A stretch of 64,000 nucleotides of DNA, taken from Coprinus comatus (lineage: Eukaryota > Basidiomycota > Agaricomycetes > Agaricales > Agaricaceae). The position numbers and the translations under genes were made by a program. The stretch lies in NCBI GenBank assembly GCA_034638255.1, contig JAWPGT010000021.1, positions 372,001 through 436,000 on the forward strand. Reading direction: 5' to 3'. This document shows, in pieces, positions 1-12,500 of the stretch; position 1 is the first letter of the stretch; each line of letters opens with the position of its first letter. The notes under the pieces were generated by a model. It saw only the letters and a program-made list of their open reading frames with translations. It made no database searches and was not told where the DNA came from.

Positions 1-840
1 CTTGTCTACATTATATCGTTAGTACTTAAGAAATCAATAAAACCAAAGAAAAGAAAACGTACGAAGCATCAAGAACTTTAGCCATAGTAAAATAAACCGT
101 TCTCTTATCAAATTCAACTCTACATTTCCACAACTCCCATTTCTCTCTCTCCCTATCCTTTCGATCTTTAGTACTTTTACACTTTGGAGGACTCCATTCA
201 GCTAAAGAAGAATCAGATTGAACATCCCAACAAATCACTTTTCCAGATTTAGTTGAACAGAGAGTATATGATGAAGTTATAGGTGATAACCAATCGATTT
301 GTTCATTTGGTGGTGTTGAAATTGTTTTATACCATTGGAATTTCTTGTTATTATTCTTTTCTTCATTTTCTCCTTCATTATCCTTCCCATTAACCTCGTC
401 GTCGTCATCATCATCATCATCACCATCATCACGATTTAACCCATCCAAATAATGAACACTACCAAACCTTCCAGTCAATTCCTTACTAACACACCTAGGT
501 TCTCTTTTCCTCCAACCAAAATCAAATCTAGTACCTTGATTAACACATTTAATCAACTCTTCAGTACTTAGATCTTTTAATTTTGAAAATCCTTTTAATG
601 GTAATGCTCGACATTTGCGTAATAGGTCTTCTGCAAGTTTACGATAAACTGGTCTTGTGGTTGTGAATTCGTGGAGAGTTTTACAGGTCTGGTTGAAAAG
701 AAAGGTGTTTATGATGTTAGTATTAGGATATTAGAGAGAGAGAGAAGAGGACGTACGAGGAGTAAAGTATGGATATCTCTAACATCCAAATATAACGCAA
801 TATTCAATAAAAGATCATATGGAAGTTTATCCAGACCCAT
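1..840 (-). CDS. F-box protein, 3' part cut by window edge
   Basis: Likely substrate-recognition subunit of an SCF ubiquitin ligase. ATG is at 840-838. Exon 1 (757-840) encodes an F-box start (LPYDLLLNIALYLDVRDIHT). A 68 nt intron (689-756, GTACGT...CAG) leads to exon 2 (63-688), which continues the F-box helix (TCKTLHEF) and a basic stretch. A second intron (6-62, GTACGT donor, ACTAAC branch site) leads to a third exon that runs off the window. Exon 2 has an acidic run of about ten Asp/Gly residues and a segment with SGKVICWDV, which resembles a WD-type beta strand. The fold after the F-box is not certain because the gene is incomplete. It is divergent from the SDR-like gene at 1034, with about 190 bp between the two start codons, so they may share a promoter. 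Confidence 0.75.
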
Positions 841-1033
841 TATTTCTTCCTATGTATATATGTATGAAGGTTTAGTCAAGAGCAGTTGAAAATCGTCAAG
901 TTCGTTGAGGTTGGAAAGCGTGGTAGTCCAGGGTCAATCACCATATGATGACTAATACGTTTTCTTTATTTGTACATTCACGTCATAGCCAAACAAACCT
1001 CTCTCTCTCTCTCTCTTGACTACGTGGGTGACG

Positions 1034-2310
1034 ATGGTATTAAGCATTATAGACGCTTACTTTCCATACACCTACACTCCTCATATCATCGGTTCATTAT
1101 TCGTCCTTTCAGTATTACGTGCTCTTTCACAAGGAAGAAAAACAAATAGGGAAAGAGATTTACATGGAAGAACGTTTATTATCACTGTACGTTTTACCAC
1201 CCTATTTTTTTGTTGTTTAATATACTGACTATTCATTATTTATATATAGGGAGGATTTACACCTTTAGGTTTAACATTACTTCAACACTTATCTTCACGA
1301 GGAGCAAAAATAATAGCATTATCACCATATCCAATAACTTCAACACGAGTCACCATATTGATTGATTTATTGAGGAGTACATTTAAAAATGAAGAGATAT
1401 ATGCGGAGGAATGTGATGTTGAGAATGTTGAGAGTGTTAGGGAGTTTTGTATGAGGTTTTTGACTGATGATCAAGTTGGTAAAGCTGAAGGAAAGGATGG
1501 GGATGAAGAGAAGAAGAAGAAGAAAGAAGACTCTACGACGACGATGAAGAAGACGATAGATAAAAGAATAGATGGACTTGTATTCTTACATGAATACTCT
1601 CACATCGGTTCTTTCATTAACCCTTCCCTCTCTCTTTCCATATCATCCCTCTTCAACTCAAAATCCCAAACCCAAACTCAACAAAAACTTGACCAACAAA
1701 AACGAGATTCAAATTCATTATCAACATTCCTCTTAACAACTTTACTCCTTCCTTTACTCTTAACATCACCTGTTGAAAGGGATATAAGAATCATTAACGT
1801 TGTTAATCCCTTTTATGCCGCTGCTTCCATTGAAACTACTTTTGATCCCACTTTCAAAATTACCTCTGCCTCTTCCTCTTCCTCAAACGCTACAACAACA
1901 ACCTCTCCCTCACCCTCTTCCACTTCAAAATCAAACACCAACAGTATATTCCTGAAAGAAGCTCACAGATCTTTAAACACTATAATCCTAACACGTCATC
2001 TACAACGTATATTAGATGCATTACCTTCATCTCAACCACCACCTCCAAAAACCTCTTCCACTTCCTCAACAAACCACCTTGGGCCAGGGGTACAAGTTGT
2101 TAATCCAAGAATGCAGAAAAGTAATATTGTAGCTGTTAGTGTTGTTCCTGGTATAAGTAGGGAAAGTGTTAAGAGATGGTAGGGTTAGGATTGGATGATG
2201 GTATTGGTGGTGGTGGTGACGGGAGCGAAGGTCATGATGATAGTAATAAAACAAGAGGGAGAAATTGGATTGGTATATTAATGTACGTCCCCCCCATCCC
2301 ATCCCATCCA

Positions 2311-2348
<38 letters not shown>

Positions 2349-2836
2349 ACTAACGAAAGCATTCAATTTTATTATCATCTAGATATATAATCCTTTTACC
2401 ACTCTTACATCTAACAACCAAATCCCAAAATTCAGCAATTCAATCAGTGTTACATGTATTATTCCTTCCTACTCCGTTTAAAATCGTTTCTTCGGATTTG
2501 GTGGAAGATGTTTCTAGTTCTAATTCCAACTCTGCGTCTACACCTACATCAACCTCTACTTCTACTTCTACCCCTGCATCTACGTCTACAACCAAAATCA
2601 ACCCCAACATAAAAACAGAAGAAGAAATCTTAAAACCAGGAGCTTTATATAGAGAATGTTCAATTGTAAAATTGGACGTTCAAGTTCCTTCTAAATTTAA
2701 ACCAACAACAACAACAGCAGCAAACGAAGAAATAGAAATAAAAGATGATAATGAATATGGTGGTGAATTGGCTGGTAGATTGGTTTGGGAAGCTTATGAA
2801 GATGCATTGAAAGTTTGGGAAAGTAGAAGGAAGTAA
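1034..2836 (+). CDS. Membrane-anchored SDR-like (Rossmann-fold) protein
   Basis: Probable oxidoreductase-like protein of the short-chain dehydrogenase superfamily; substrate unknown. The ATG at 1034 follows a CT-rich tract. Exon 1 (1034-1186) has a hydrophobic N-terminal segment (IIGSLFVLSVLRAL). After an intron at 1187-1249 the chain reads GGFTPLGLTLLQHL, a variant of the TGxxxGxG nucleotide-binding loop, then a D-V acidic position typical of SDRs. VVPGISRE near 2150 matches the PG motif after the SDR active site. The YxxxK pair is not obvious, so catalysis is uncertain. The reading frame changes between 2150 and 2183. A 32 nt GTATAA...GGTAG intron (2151-2182) would restore it, but that is shorter than any other intron here; a one-base error is the alternative. 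The last intron (2283-2382) holds a T17A20 hairpin. Predicted length is 535 aa, with Ser/Thr-rich insertions at about 1860-1960 and 2515-2590. Confidence 0.6.
2311..2347. repeat. T17-A20 perfect inverted homopolymer
   Basis: Seventeen T are followed directly by twenty A inside the last intron of the SDR-like gene. The tract can fold into a perfect hairpin. Such tracts are prone to sequencing and replication slippage. Confidence 0.95.
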
Positions 2837-5212
2837 GGAAATTGGAATTGGAATCGGAACTGGAATTGGGATTATCGTTGAGGGGGGGTAGGTAGGTAGG
2901 TGAGAAGTTGTTATTATTGGTGTGTGCGAATGTGAATGAGAGTGTAAAGTGGGAACGCGAATATCAAACAGGACTTGGGATTTGGGATTTGGGATTAGGA
3001 GGGCCAGAACTTCCCAAGGTCGACGTATGAGTTGATTGAGTGGAAAGTGTTGATTGAGTGGTTAAGCAGTTAGAGTTGACACTACGAGTATACACGATCA
3101 CGGATGTGAGTGTGAAGGGAGGGAGAGAGAGAGAGAGAGAGAAGTGATTCTTCGATTTACATTCAACTTCCTCAGGCACTCAACACCTAACGTTGCAACG
3201 TTCAATCTTATCAGACTCTAAGACTCCTCCGCATTCATAATTCAATAATTCATTCACTATTACCAATTTCTAAACGTTCCTTTTTTGCTCTTGACTCCTG
3301 TCTTTTCTTCTCTATTCTTTTTTTGTTTTTATTTATTCTACAGCTGACATTCTATAGACTTTGACTTTGACCCGTTTCGATATTTCTCATAATACATATT
3401 ACATATATGTATTGCAAGAATTAGACCAAAAGGTACCTGAGGTTGAACGAGGTCAAAATATTACTGAGTGACGGAAAGAACACTGAGTGTAGGTACTATA
3501 TAGTACTCTACAACATCTTTTTACAATTCAACCACACCTTGGAATTTATATTGTACCTATATGGCACTGACTCAAAATCAGTCTGTGACCCGGTTGTATG
3601 TTCCAAGAAGGCTGCGGTTAACAGTGAATTGATTCTCCTCAATTTGGTGGAAACGCCAGAAGAAATTTGGGGGGTGGTCCGAGCCTAATGTAATAAGTAA
3701 CTGGAACCACGCATATATTCAAGATCAAAGTTCAACTCACGCATTGACACAGGGGCTGGTTCCATCGTTTTCCGTATTTGGGTTCAAGTTAAACCTTACT
3801 TTGGCAGTGACCGGTCGAGTCTTTAGTCTCCTGGACGTGTAGAGGAAGCCGGGGAATCACTGAATGAGTGGAGGGTAACCTTTGAGTAAGTGTGGGAAGG
3901 GTAAGAAATACTTGCTTGTTATCATGTGAAAGAGCAACTGTGTGGTTTGGATGAAGAATCAAGATGAGGGGGACAACCTTTGGACGGTCAATGAACAAAG
4001 TGGGCACTAAAAACATGCACAAGTCTCCCGGAAGCCGCGACGGCTACACTGATATAATCGGGACTTGAAAGAATTAACCTCCGAGGACGGTGAAAGAAAC
4101 GGCCAAAATTTTAGGTTTATTAAAGAGGAAAGTGCACGGTATATAAAAGAAGGGAAGGTCGGGGAATGAGAGAGAGAACGGTGACCGGTGAGGTATAAGA
4201 TGGGCGAGGACCCCGTCTTATATACCCAGCAACTAGTATTTTTGGGTCTTTGGTTTTAACTTTCATGGAAGTGTGATGATCAATGATGTCACAGAATGAC
4301 GGAGAAGATGTAATGGCAATGACGAATATTCAAAATCTGATAGTTATTGACTAGATTATCTCAAGATAAAGAGAGATGGGTTGGTAACAAAACTCCGACC
4401 TGTCACTGAGAAACTCTGGAATGTTCTGGAGAGTTGATCGATTTACTTCCAGCACGAGCTCAAAGAACCAGGGGACCGATATTTTGTAGTTGACGACAAG
4501 CGAGAGAAATTAGTTTTTCTTCGAATTTTCGATTTCAACGAGTGCCTTTGTCAGAGAAAAATGGATCCGTTGTTCTCTGACTCAATATCCAGATTCCACA
4601 GTAGGGCAATAAATCTTTCAATCGTTTCTTCCAACTAAAATCTACTCTTCATTCATTAATTATTCTTTGTTCTCCCTCCTCTACCTAATTACACATTGTC
4701 AAAGATTGTGTCTGTACCGTCCCCGAAAGACGAACAGGACGCCAAGTCCGTCATGACTCGTTACTCCGACTCAGTAGTTACCCCACCCGCCCGTTGCGAC
4801 TTCTCGTCTCCCTGTTCTCCAGGGTGATGTAGGCAACAGGAGGCGCCCTTCGGGTCCTTACCCACCCCTCTACTCGCCGCTTAGTTAGAAACCCTTGCTG
4901 GTGTCCATTCGTCTATCACATGTAGTTTAGTAGCGCATATTCCGCGGCCCGCCAACACTGAAATATGATACCTACCAACACCATTAATTCATTAATGCCT
5001 TATACCTTTGGCGGGTTCTGCCGTATGCTATAAATACCATAGAATCCAAAACCTAGATACCATCAAGAACCTAGGAACCCTTCGATCGATTAACTCTTTC
5101 ACTCCTACTTCACATTGAACTAACCCATTCAACCTCAACCTCAACTTATTTCCAAGTACACAACCCCTTTCTCCCACTTATACAAAGTTACAACCTCCTC
5201 TAAAACACAAAA
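2837..5212. other. Intergenic region and promoter of SDR gene
   Basis: No coding exon can be supported here. The first part has simple repeats (GGTA near 2885, GGGATTT near 2980, GA tract near 3125). A short palindrome with TATAAGA / TCTTATA arms lies at about 4193-4223. The last 500 bp are GC-richer and end in a TATA box and a C/T-rich leader, so they probably belong to the gene at 5213. Confidence 0.6.
5029..5036 (+). promoter_or_regulatory. TATA box of SDR gene
   Basis: TATAAATA lies 177 bp upstream of the ATG at 5213 and is followed by a C/T-rich leader, a usual layout for strong fungal promoters. Confidence 0.5.
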
Positions 5213-6344
5213 ATGTCCTCTACCTCCGAGTCCGAGTCTCAGACTCAACCCCTAGTAGTACCCCGTGATACACTTTCTTCAAGAATCATACCTACCATAA
5301 CTCTTTCCACATCTACAAATCCACTTACAACACCATATCCACATCCACATCTACCATTAGGCTCCGGTTTGGGCCCTTTTCAAAATTTAACTTCAACTCA
5401 ACAATTACCCAAAACATCAAAATTACCATCACAAATAGCTACTGCAAGATTTACAGTTTCTGGAAATGTAATCGTTACAGGAGGATGTGGTGATTTAGGT
5501 TTGAGTAGTATCAGAGCATTATTAGAACATGGAGCTCAAGGAATTGCAATTTTCGATTTAATTCCTGAATCCGTCATTGGGAAAACATTACAAACCTTAC
5601 GAAATGAATACCCAGTTTATCATCGAAAGATCATATTATTAAATGTCGATGTAACTTCCGAAGAACAAGTAACAAAAGGAGTAATGGAAACAGTTAAACA
5701 ATTGGGTAGTGTTGATGTTTTAGTTAATTTTGCTGGGGTTGTTAGTAACACAAAGGCTGAAGAGACGAGTATTGAAATATGGAAGAAAGTGATTGATGTT
5801 AATTTGAATGGGAGTTTTATTTGTGCACAAATTGTAGCAAAGTACGTTACACACACACTGACCTGGGTCCCTGAGCTGATGAATTAATTTTATATAATCA
5901 AAAGACAAATGATAGCTCAAAAAACAGGTGGTTCAATCGTACTTATAGCTTCAATAGCAGGACATAAAGTCCTCTTTCCACAACCTCAAGTCTCATACAA
6001 CGTATCCAAAGCTGGTGTTATCCATTTATCAAAATGTCTAGCAGCAGAATGGGCACATTATGGTATCCGTGTTAATAGTATCAGTCCAGGCTATATGAAT
6101 ACAATTTTAAATGAAGGGCAAGGGTTGGAAGAGTCGAGGCGGATTTGGAATGATAGAAATCCTATGGGTAGGATGGGAGAACCGGAGGAATTGACAGGGA
6201 TTGTGGTGTTGCTTTGTAGTAATATTGCAGGAAGGTATATAACTGGGCAAGATTTCGTTGTAGATGGTACGCCCTACGTTGACTTTTTTTCATCGAGGAC
6301 AATGATTAACGTCTATGACAATAGGTGGTCAACTAGTTTTTTAA
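5213..6344 (+). CDS. Short-chain dehydrogenase/reductase, polyol/sorbose reductase-like
   Basis: Classical SDR that interconverts an alcohol and a ketone with NAD(P)(H). Exons are 5213-5841, 5905-6266 and 6325-6344; introns are 5842-5904 and 6267-6324. The 336 aa product has an 80-residue Ser/Thr/Pro-rich N-terminal extension. It then shows the cofactor loop TGGCGDLG (residues 89-96), NFAG at 172-175 in place of NNAG, catalytic Ser226, Tyr241 and Lys245 (YNVSK), and the PG motif (ISPGYMNT). Splicing the last intron gives the end VDGGQLVF, which matches the usual SDR C-terminus (VDGG); reading through gives an unrelated tail, so the tiny 20 nt last exon is real. The family resembles sorbose reductase and NADP-mannitol dehydrogenase; the substrate cannot be fixed. 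It converges on the laccase gene. Confidence 0.85.
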
Positions 6345-6629
6345 AATTGAGATAATGCTACGGAGGAGTACCAACGCAGTTGTATGATGATGTTATCCCA
6401 ACTCTTAACAAAAGAAATCAAAATGTTATGCGTACAAGTACAAGAAATACAGACTTTAAACCTTTTTGATCCAAGTTCATCATCTTGAGATAAAAGTTAT
6501 AAAATATTGAAGTCACAACATCAAGGGTCATAATCATAAACAGCAGCCTGTGGTATATACAATAACTATAAAATGTGGAATGTGCTAGTATGCGGTATAT
6601 ATTGGAGGGTATAACAAATCAAAACCTTC

Positions 6630-8984
6630 TCAACTTTGTACCAAAGGAGTAACAATTTTAACTTCCTTTTCTTCTTCCGAAAGTGCATCATAAATCGGAC
6701 AAAGATCATTCCAAGCGTCTGTTAACTGATCAGCAAATAGAAACAGACGAAAAATTCAGTTTAAACAACTCACCAGGGACAGGATTCTCTTCTGCGACTT
6801 CATCCACGTCAGCGACAAAGACAACCACCATACCCCTATATATAGCACACACACACACACATAAGAATGGTGTAAATAATCAAACAAAGAATAACACTTA
6901 CGATTCATGATGCTTGTTGAGATGGCTACAAAATAATATCAACAATTAGACCCCCAATTCATCTTATCATATAGTATCAATAACGTACCAGTGAAGAAGC
7001 CATGGTCCAGGGTTATCGGTAGTAAATCGGATAGTAATATAATCGTCGACTTCTTGAGAAGTAGCTGTTACATCTCGACGAACAGGTGTTAGGTAGTTGG
7101 GCGCGTTGTTCTTGCCGGCGCTCTTTACTACACTGAATGTATGCTATGGAGAATTGTCAGAGAATAGCATACGAAAAGTGGTAGTATAACGTACACCATG
7201 GAGATGCATCGGGTGCTATCGTTCACTGTGTCAGTATGGTACAAATCAATCAATAATTGAGTACTCACAGGTCCAGCAGCAATACCTCCTGGTACAGTCA
7301 CCTCGATTACCTTGTCACGGGGTACAGAGAATAAGTTGCCTTCAGGAAGCAATTCCTCAGGTCTACGAACACCGCTTAAGATCTTGAGAAGAATGGGAAC
7401 TGTCGGAGGTCGATAAACTTTGTCGTTCAACTTGAATTGAGGTTCACCGGAAGACATATCGAGTACAAAGTTCAAAGTGACGTTGAAATCGGCTCCACCT
7501 GCAGTAGGGTTTCCAGGAGGGAACGGGTCTTGTGCAGGCGTAAGTTTGGCTTCCTCGAGTAAAACAGGGTTCTGATTGTCATTGGTTTGAGGATCTGAAA
7601 TGGGAGCGCCTCGGTAGCGAAGGATCGCAGAGTTTATACCTCCATCATAGCCAGCCACCAATTTCGGCATCCCGTTCGAAGGAAGGCTTCGAATCCAATA
7701 GTTATCAATATTCTTGTTAGCATCCAAAACGAATGAATAGCGTTGACCTAGAATGGTGACCTCAGATGGGATTTCTAATGGGAAGGGATGACAACGTACC
7801 TGCGAAGATCCTGAGCTTATCCACTATGACGGGGATCGTATTTTGTGCGTCAGTCTCGATCACTTGCAGTTGGTGTCCATCGATTGCAAACAGGTAGCTA
7901 GTTTCGCAAGCGAGTGAAACAAGACGGAAGCGATATCGCTTTCCCCTTTCCACATTGACGATAGCAAGATCAACATTTGGTCCGCCAGGAAAGCGACCTT
8001 TGCCATTGATGAGTGTGGACTCGGGGAGGGGAAAGCCAGGAATAGAAGGGAAGGGAATATGGTACCTGTAGAGATGAGTGGGGGATATAAAGATATAAAA
8101 TGAGCGATGACCTACCAATCGGCAAGTGTGAGCACTGTCGATTCTGTTTAAAAGTAAGAACATTTAAGAACATTATCTCAAACCTGTGGTCAAATCTTAC
8201 CATCATCAACTGAAAATAGGGATCAGTTGCGTTCTAACACTAAAGAAGATAGTAACATACCATCGTAAAGATTCTTCCATGGGTCATCGGGATCGTATAT
8301 AACGAGAGGTCCTCGCAGGCCATCACAATACTGCAGAGCTATAAAAGAAATCAGATCGGAACAGAACGAAGAGTCAAACTCCCACTGACAGTAATGAGAG
8401 TGATACCAAAAAGTCCCTGCTTGATTATCTCCTCCTGTGAAGGTATATTCAAAGGAATAATTAGGGGAGATTGGACATTGATTAACGCCAGTCGCGCCAT
8501 CAGCCCAGTTGGTTCCTCTCTGCGAGAGACCGTGCCAATGCTAGAATACACGAATTCAGAGAGTGTATCGTCACACAAATGTAATCAATCACTTACCACA
8601 GACGCAGCTCTCTGCATGGTAGGATCCGTGAGCTGATTGACGACATTTACCATGAATCCGTCACCCTTCAACTAGTGGTTACTATAAAATCACGTAGGAA
8701 CGAGCTGATAACACACCTTGGTCGCCTGAATCAATGGTCCAGGGTGTTCACCATTGACAACAATGGCACTACATACCATACGTGTAAGCCAACTTCACAA
8801 AACAAATATAAATACAAATTATAACGTACGAGCGTTGGAACCCATCGGGGGCAATCATCTGATTCGTCAATGTCAGAGTAGAGTGTGGTATAAGGACTGA
8901 AGCAAGTGTATAGGTGCTGGCACTCAAAAGAGCGACAAAAAGAGAGTGGGGCATTCCCAAGAGGGATGATGTCGTGAATGTCAT
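6630..8984 (-). CDS. Secreted laccase (multicopper oxidase, AA1)
   Basis: Oxidises phenols and similar substrates with reduction of O2 to water, outside the cell. Fourteen exons join in frame to 547 aa: 8830-8984, 8717-8768, 8597-8671, 8390-8540, 8261-8338, 8201-8209, 8116-8143, 7800-8065, 7269-7747, 7195-7215, 6989-7143, 6902-6925, 6774-6835, 6630-6718. The N-terminus is a signal peptide ([16 protein letters not shown]). All four copper motifs are present: HWHG 95-98, WYHSH 139-143, HPMHLHG 432-438 and [12 protein letters not shown] 489-500. The type-1 axial position is Met500, where most fungal laccases have Leu or Phe; Met is typical of lower-potential enzymes. LADWYH and GTNWADG are also typical of the family. 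Four exons are under 30 nt (9, 21, 24 and 28 nt), and each restores a conserved motif, which supports the model. Confidence 0.92.
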
Positions 8985-9451
8985 GAAGAGAAGAGATAGA
9001 GATATCTACCCCAAACCACCACAGAGCTTAAGTATGTTAGTACTTGAGACATTTTCCAATTCCTTTAAGGAGTTTTATTAAGGAGGTATCAACTCGGCCT
9101 GAATGTTGACGTTAAACGCGGGTGTCACATTCCAAGTTTCCACCCAAGCGCCCCTTGATCGATTATCTCCTGTAGTTTGCGTTTCTGTGCCAAGGCTCAA
9201 AGTATGCTTGACGGGAAGTGGTGTCACCGCAAGTATCATTGCTAGATGTTATGGCTCTGTGAGGACAAGGCATAATTTCTTTAGTCTACTCATGTTTGTG
9301 AATGTTTGAATCGACTTCCGCCAAATAATCAAGTCCACAAAAGTTTTTTTTTTTTTTCGTCCACAAAAGTTAGAATTATCTACCGTCCCTCGGAAGTAAC
9401 AAAGCGATATCTGGAGTTTTCTGCTGGAATATACAACAAGACTAAATAATG

Positions 9452-9483
<32 letters not shown>

Positions 9484-9542
9484 GTATCATTCATAATAAG
9501 TCCACGACTCGAGAATTTGATGATATAATTCTGGTTCAGATT
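8985..9542. other. Intergenic region, laccase promoter
   Basis: No gene is visible. It holds the laccase upstream region and two long homopolymers (T run near 9346, A run near 9452-9477). AT-rich TATTAA/TTTATTAAG stretches lie about 90 bp upstream of the laccase ATG. Confidence 0.6.
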
Positions 9543-12500
9543 CTAGAAATCAGTTCGGTGGGTGATTTCTACCGGGCCTCTGAATAAATCTTGTTAGTAT
9601 AGATATAGTAAAACGGCAACAATCAGACTGTTACCTTTTCTCTACTCCCTGCATATGCATAACGGTTAGCCGTGAACTTCTGAGGTAATTGTAAAAGTAA
9701 ATCATACATTCTCCGTCCAAGCTAGCTGCGCTTGCATTTCGGTTAATCCAATCCTCAATATTATTTCGAATTCTCTCTCTCGATAAGCTCCTTTACGGCC
9801 CACATATGATGGTAGAGGCAACGTAGACAAATCAGCTGAGACAGTGCACACATGACGAAAGTTCTCTACAAGGAACACAATTATCAGACCCACGAAATTG
9901 GACACAGAGAAATCTCACCTGGGTCATTGTCCATCCATTTGTATTTTTCTGGAGTCAGCCTTCCAGTATAACACAAGATTTCCCATTTCACGGTTTCTAC
10001 AACCTCCCTATCCTCCATTCCAGTAGTATACCGACACCGAAACTCCTTAGACTCAGGAACTTGCTCGTTCTAGTAACCGACATTATTCAGCATTTTTAGG
10101 TGGTAAGAGAATATATAGTACCTTGTGCACAATCGCACTAAAAATGTTTGTTATGGCCATTTCTCCAGAATAAACCTTTACTCGATTTCCTCTCCGCTTT
10201 ACATGTTCAGGATCGTGAAGGTCATAAACCTCGAAGCAACTGACACCAATTGCGAAACAGGGAACACGAGTGCGAACAGGACGGTTTAATATCGCGGAAA
10301 TGGCCCCGCGTGCGACAGACTTGCGCCTTTTAAGTAAAATATTGTTACTTGTGAATCACAAAGGTTGAGATGGGATAATTGTACTCACATATTTATGTCC
10401 ACCTGGTGAGCCGTAAGTCCGTATGGGCGCAAGCCATCTCGTATTCGATTGTATAGATATGTGTTGCCCGCGAAGCCACCGGTCAGATAAACATGCTAAA
10501 AGTTCACTCCAATTATCAATTCTGAGCTGCTGGGAATAAAAACGCCTTGTTGACAGTTACCGATATCGGTTTATGAGCTATCAAACGTTGAGACAACACT
10601 CCGCTGACGATGCATCGAATTGTAGGCTCAAAGAATGATGCAATCACATGCCTATTCGGCAGAAGAATTAATGAGATATTCGCCGTAAAACAATGCGACG
10701 TTTCGATCGCTTACCCTTCGAGACACAGTCTTCCACCCACAATTCGCAAATGTTCATCTGAATACTGTTTCGGCCCAAACTGTATATAACATAATCGATT
10801 TGGACTTATAAATGCAGACTTAATCGTTTCATCAAAAACACGCAGCATTCTTGGTATTTGACGACCAAACTTGGTGTTTTTTAGGTGCGCTGATATGGAG
10901 AGCCTTCCGGTCAGCTTGAGAAATCATATCTATCGACTGTTGACTGACACTCCAGATGCTTTTTTGCTTCATCCCGCGATACAAATAGAGAACCCTTCAA
11001 ATGACCTAATAACCATAATAACCGGGAGTAAGAAAAATAAGAACATCCTGTTGGATTAGAATGAGCCGAGGGCTTACATTGAGGCTCTGCAATTTCTTCG
11101 AATTCTCTTGTACTTCCTATCACCGCAGCGTAAGCACTAATGTCAATCGTCGCCGCACCAGCGTCTACAATAATGATGCCTTCCTTATCCTATTAACCAA
11201 GTAAATATGGACTAAAATACAAGTTAGTGTTCTAGGGGAGGTTGCTGAAAGTGCTCACTTGTATAGTAGCGTTCTTCAATCCATCCATCTCAAGGCACGC
11301 ATCAAAACTTGCCTCACCTTCTCGAATCAAAGTCAATCTATTCCCCAAATTGTTACCGATCAAGCCAGCAGTTTTTGCAGCTTCTCGAAGCATATTCTGC
11401 TGTGTACTCTCCCATCCATTAGGATGAGGAAGAACATAATGGATTGCAGTAGTCCCATCAAAGAGACTACTCCCAATGCCACCATGTACTTCTTCGATGT
11501 ATTCTCTTGCATATTTGTTAAGATGAATCAAGAAGTCTGCGAACACCTCAACTACAGTCTTTCGAGCAGGTAGAACAAATGCATGGTCGCGCATGTATGT
11601 TGTACTATTTACTCGAAGACCCAATTTAAAGCTGATGGTTTTTGATGTGAATCAATAATCTAACATAAGCGATAGAATTGATAGCTCACCATTCGACCTT
11701 GATCCATCCCTCTTCTTCTGCTAGAGTATCGAGGTTTTCCGTTTCAACACCAGCAGCTTTTACAATTCCATCCTTGCTATAATACAGTACACTCGGAATA
11801 TTGACGCGCTCCCCGCGTATGTTGCAATGATCTATTCTTTCTCCGGGAACGCTAAAAGACTGATCATGAGTCTGTGATTAAGGTGAACGAAGGCGATGAT
11901 GTGACTAACACTCACCATGTGGCGTGAAACATTCTCGGTGCCTTTCTCCTAATACTGGTTGGTAATGAGTTCATTGAACTAAGCCCATTTCAGACTATAC
12001 ACTTGCCTGTATGCTATAGCACTATGACTAGTACCAACATCAAACGAAAGAACAAATTCTAAGCGATTGGCAATATCGTGTTGCTGTACTATTTCCGATA
12101 CTGGCGGTGAGAGCTTCAGGTGATCAACGCGAGCGCGGGGTTTGTAGGAACTCTGCACCTCGGGAACCTGGGTATTATGCAGCACGTAAGTCCAAGGAGT
12201 AATATATATGCTCGAAGAACGTACGCGCGGTAAGGTGGTGCTGGAGATACATGAACTGTTTCTCGATGTCAAAAGATCATTACCACACACTCCATTCATC
12301 GCCTTGTGTGTATCATCATGTGTCTCTACAAATAGAGCGGCAGAGGTAGGTTTGGGATTGTTAGGCCGTTCTTCCGTTCTTCTCACACTGTTGGGGCGAC
12401 TAGTATCATGCACCTCTGTACTTCTAACACCAAAAAATTGTCGAGGAGTTTGAGAAGGAGCTAGACGATTCAAAACACTCAAGATTGCCCCATGGGACGC

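Noticed and set aside
3562..3585. Hairpin ACTGA-CTCAAAA-TCAGT that looks like a tRNA-Leu(CAA) anticodon arm
   Set aside because: No D arm, T arm or acceptor stem can be built around it, and the GGTTCNA motif is absent.
9249..9494. Minus-strand open frame with a Phe run
   Set aside because: Produced by homopolymer A/T tracts in an intergenic region.
12208..12453. Plus-strand open frame of about 80 codons
   Set aside because: It is antisense to the polar insert of HSL1 unit 1 and has no independent support.
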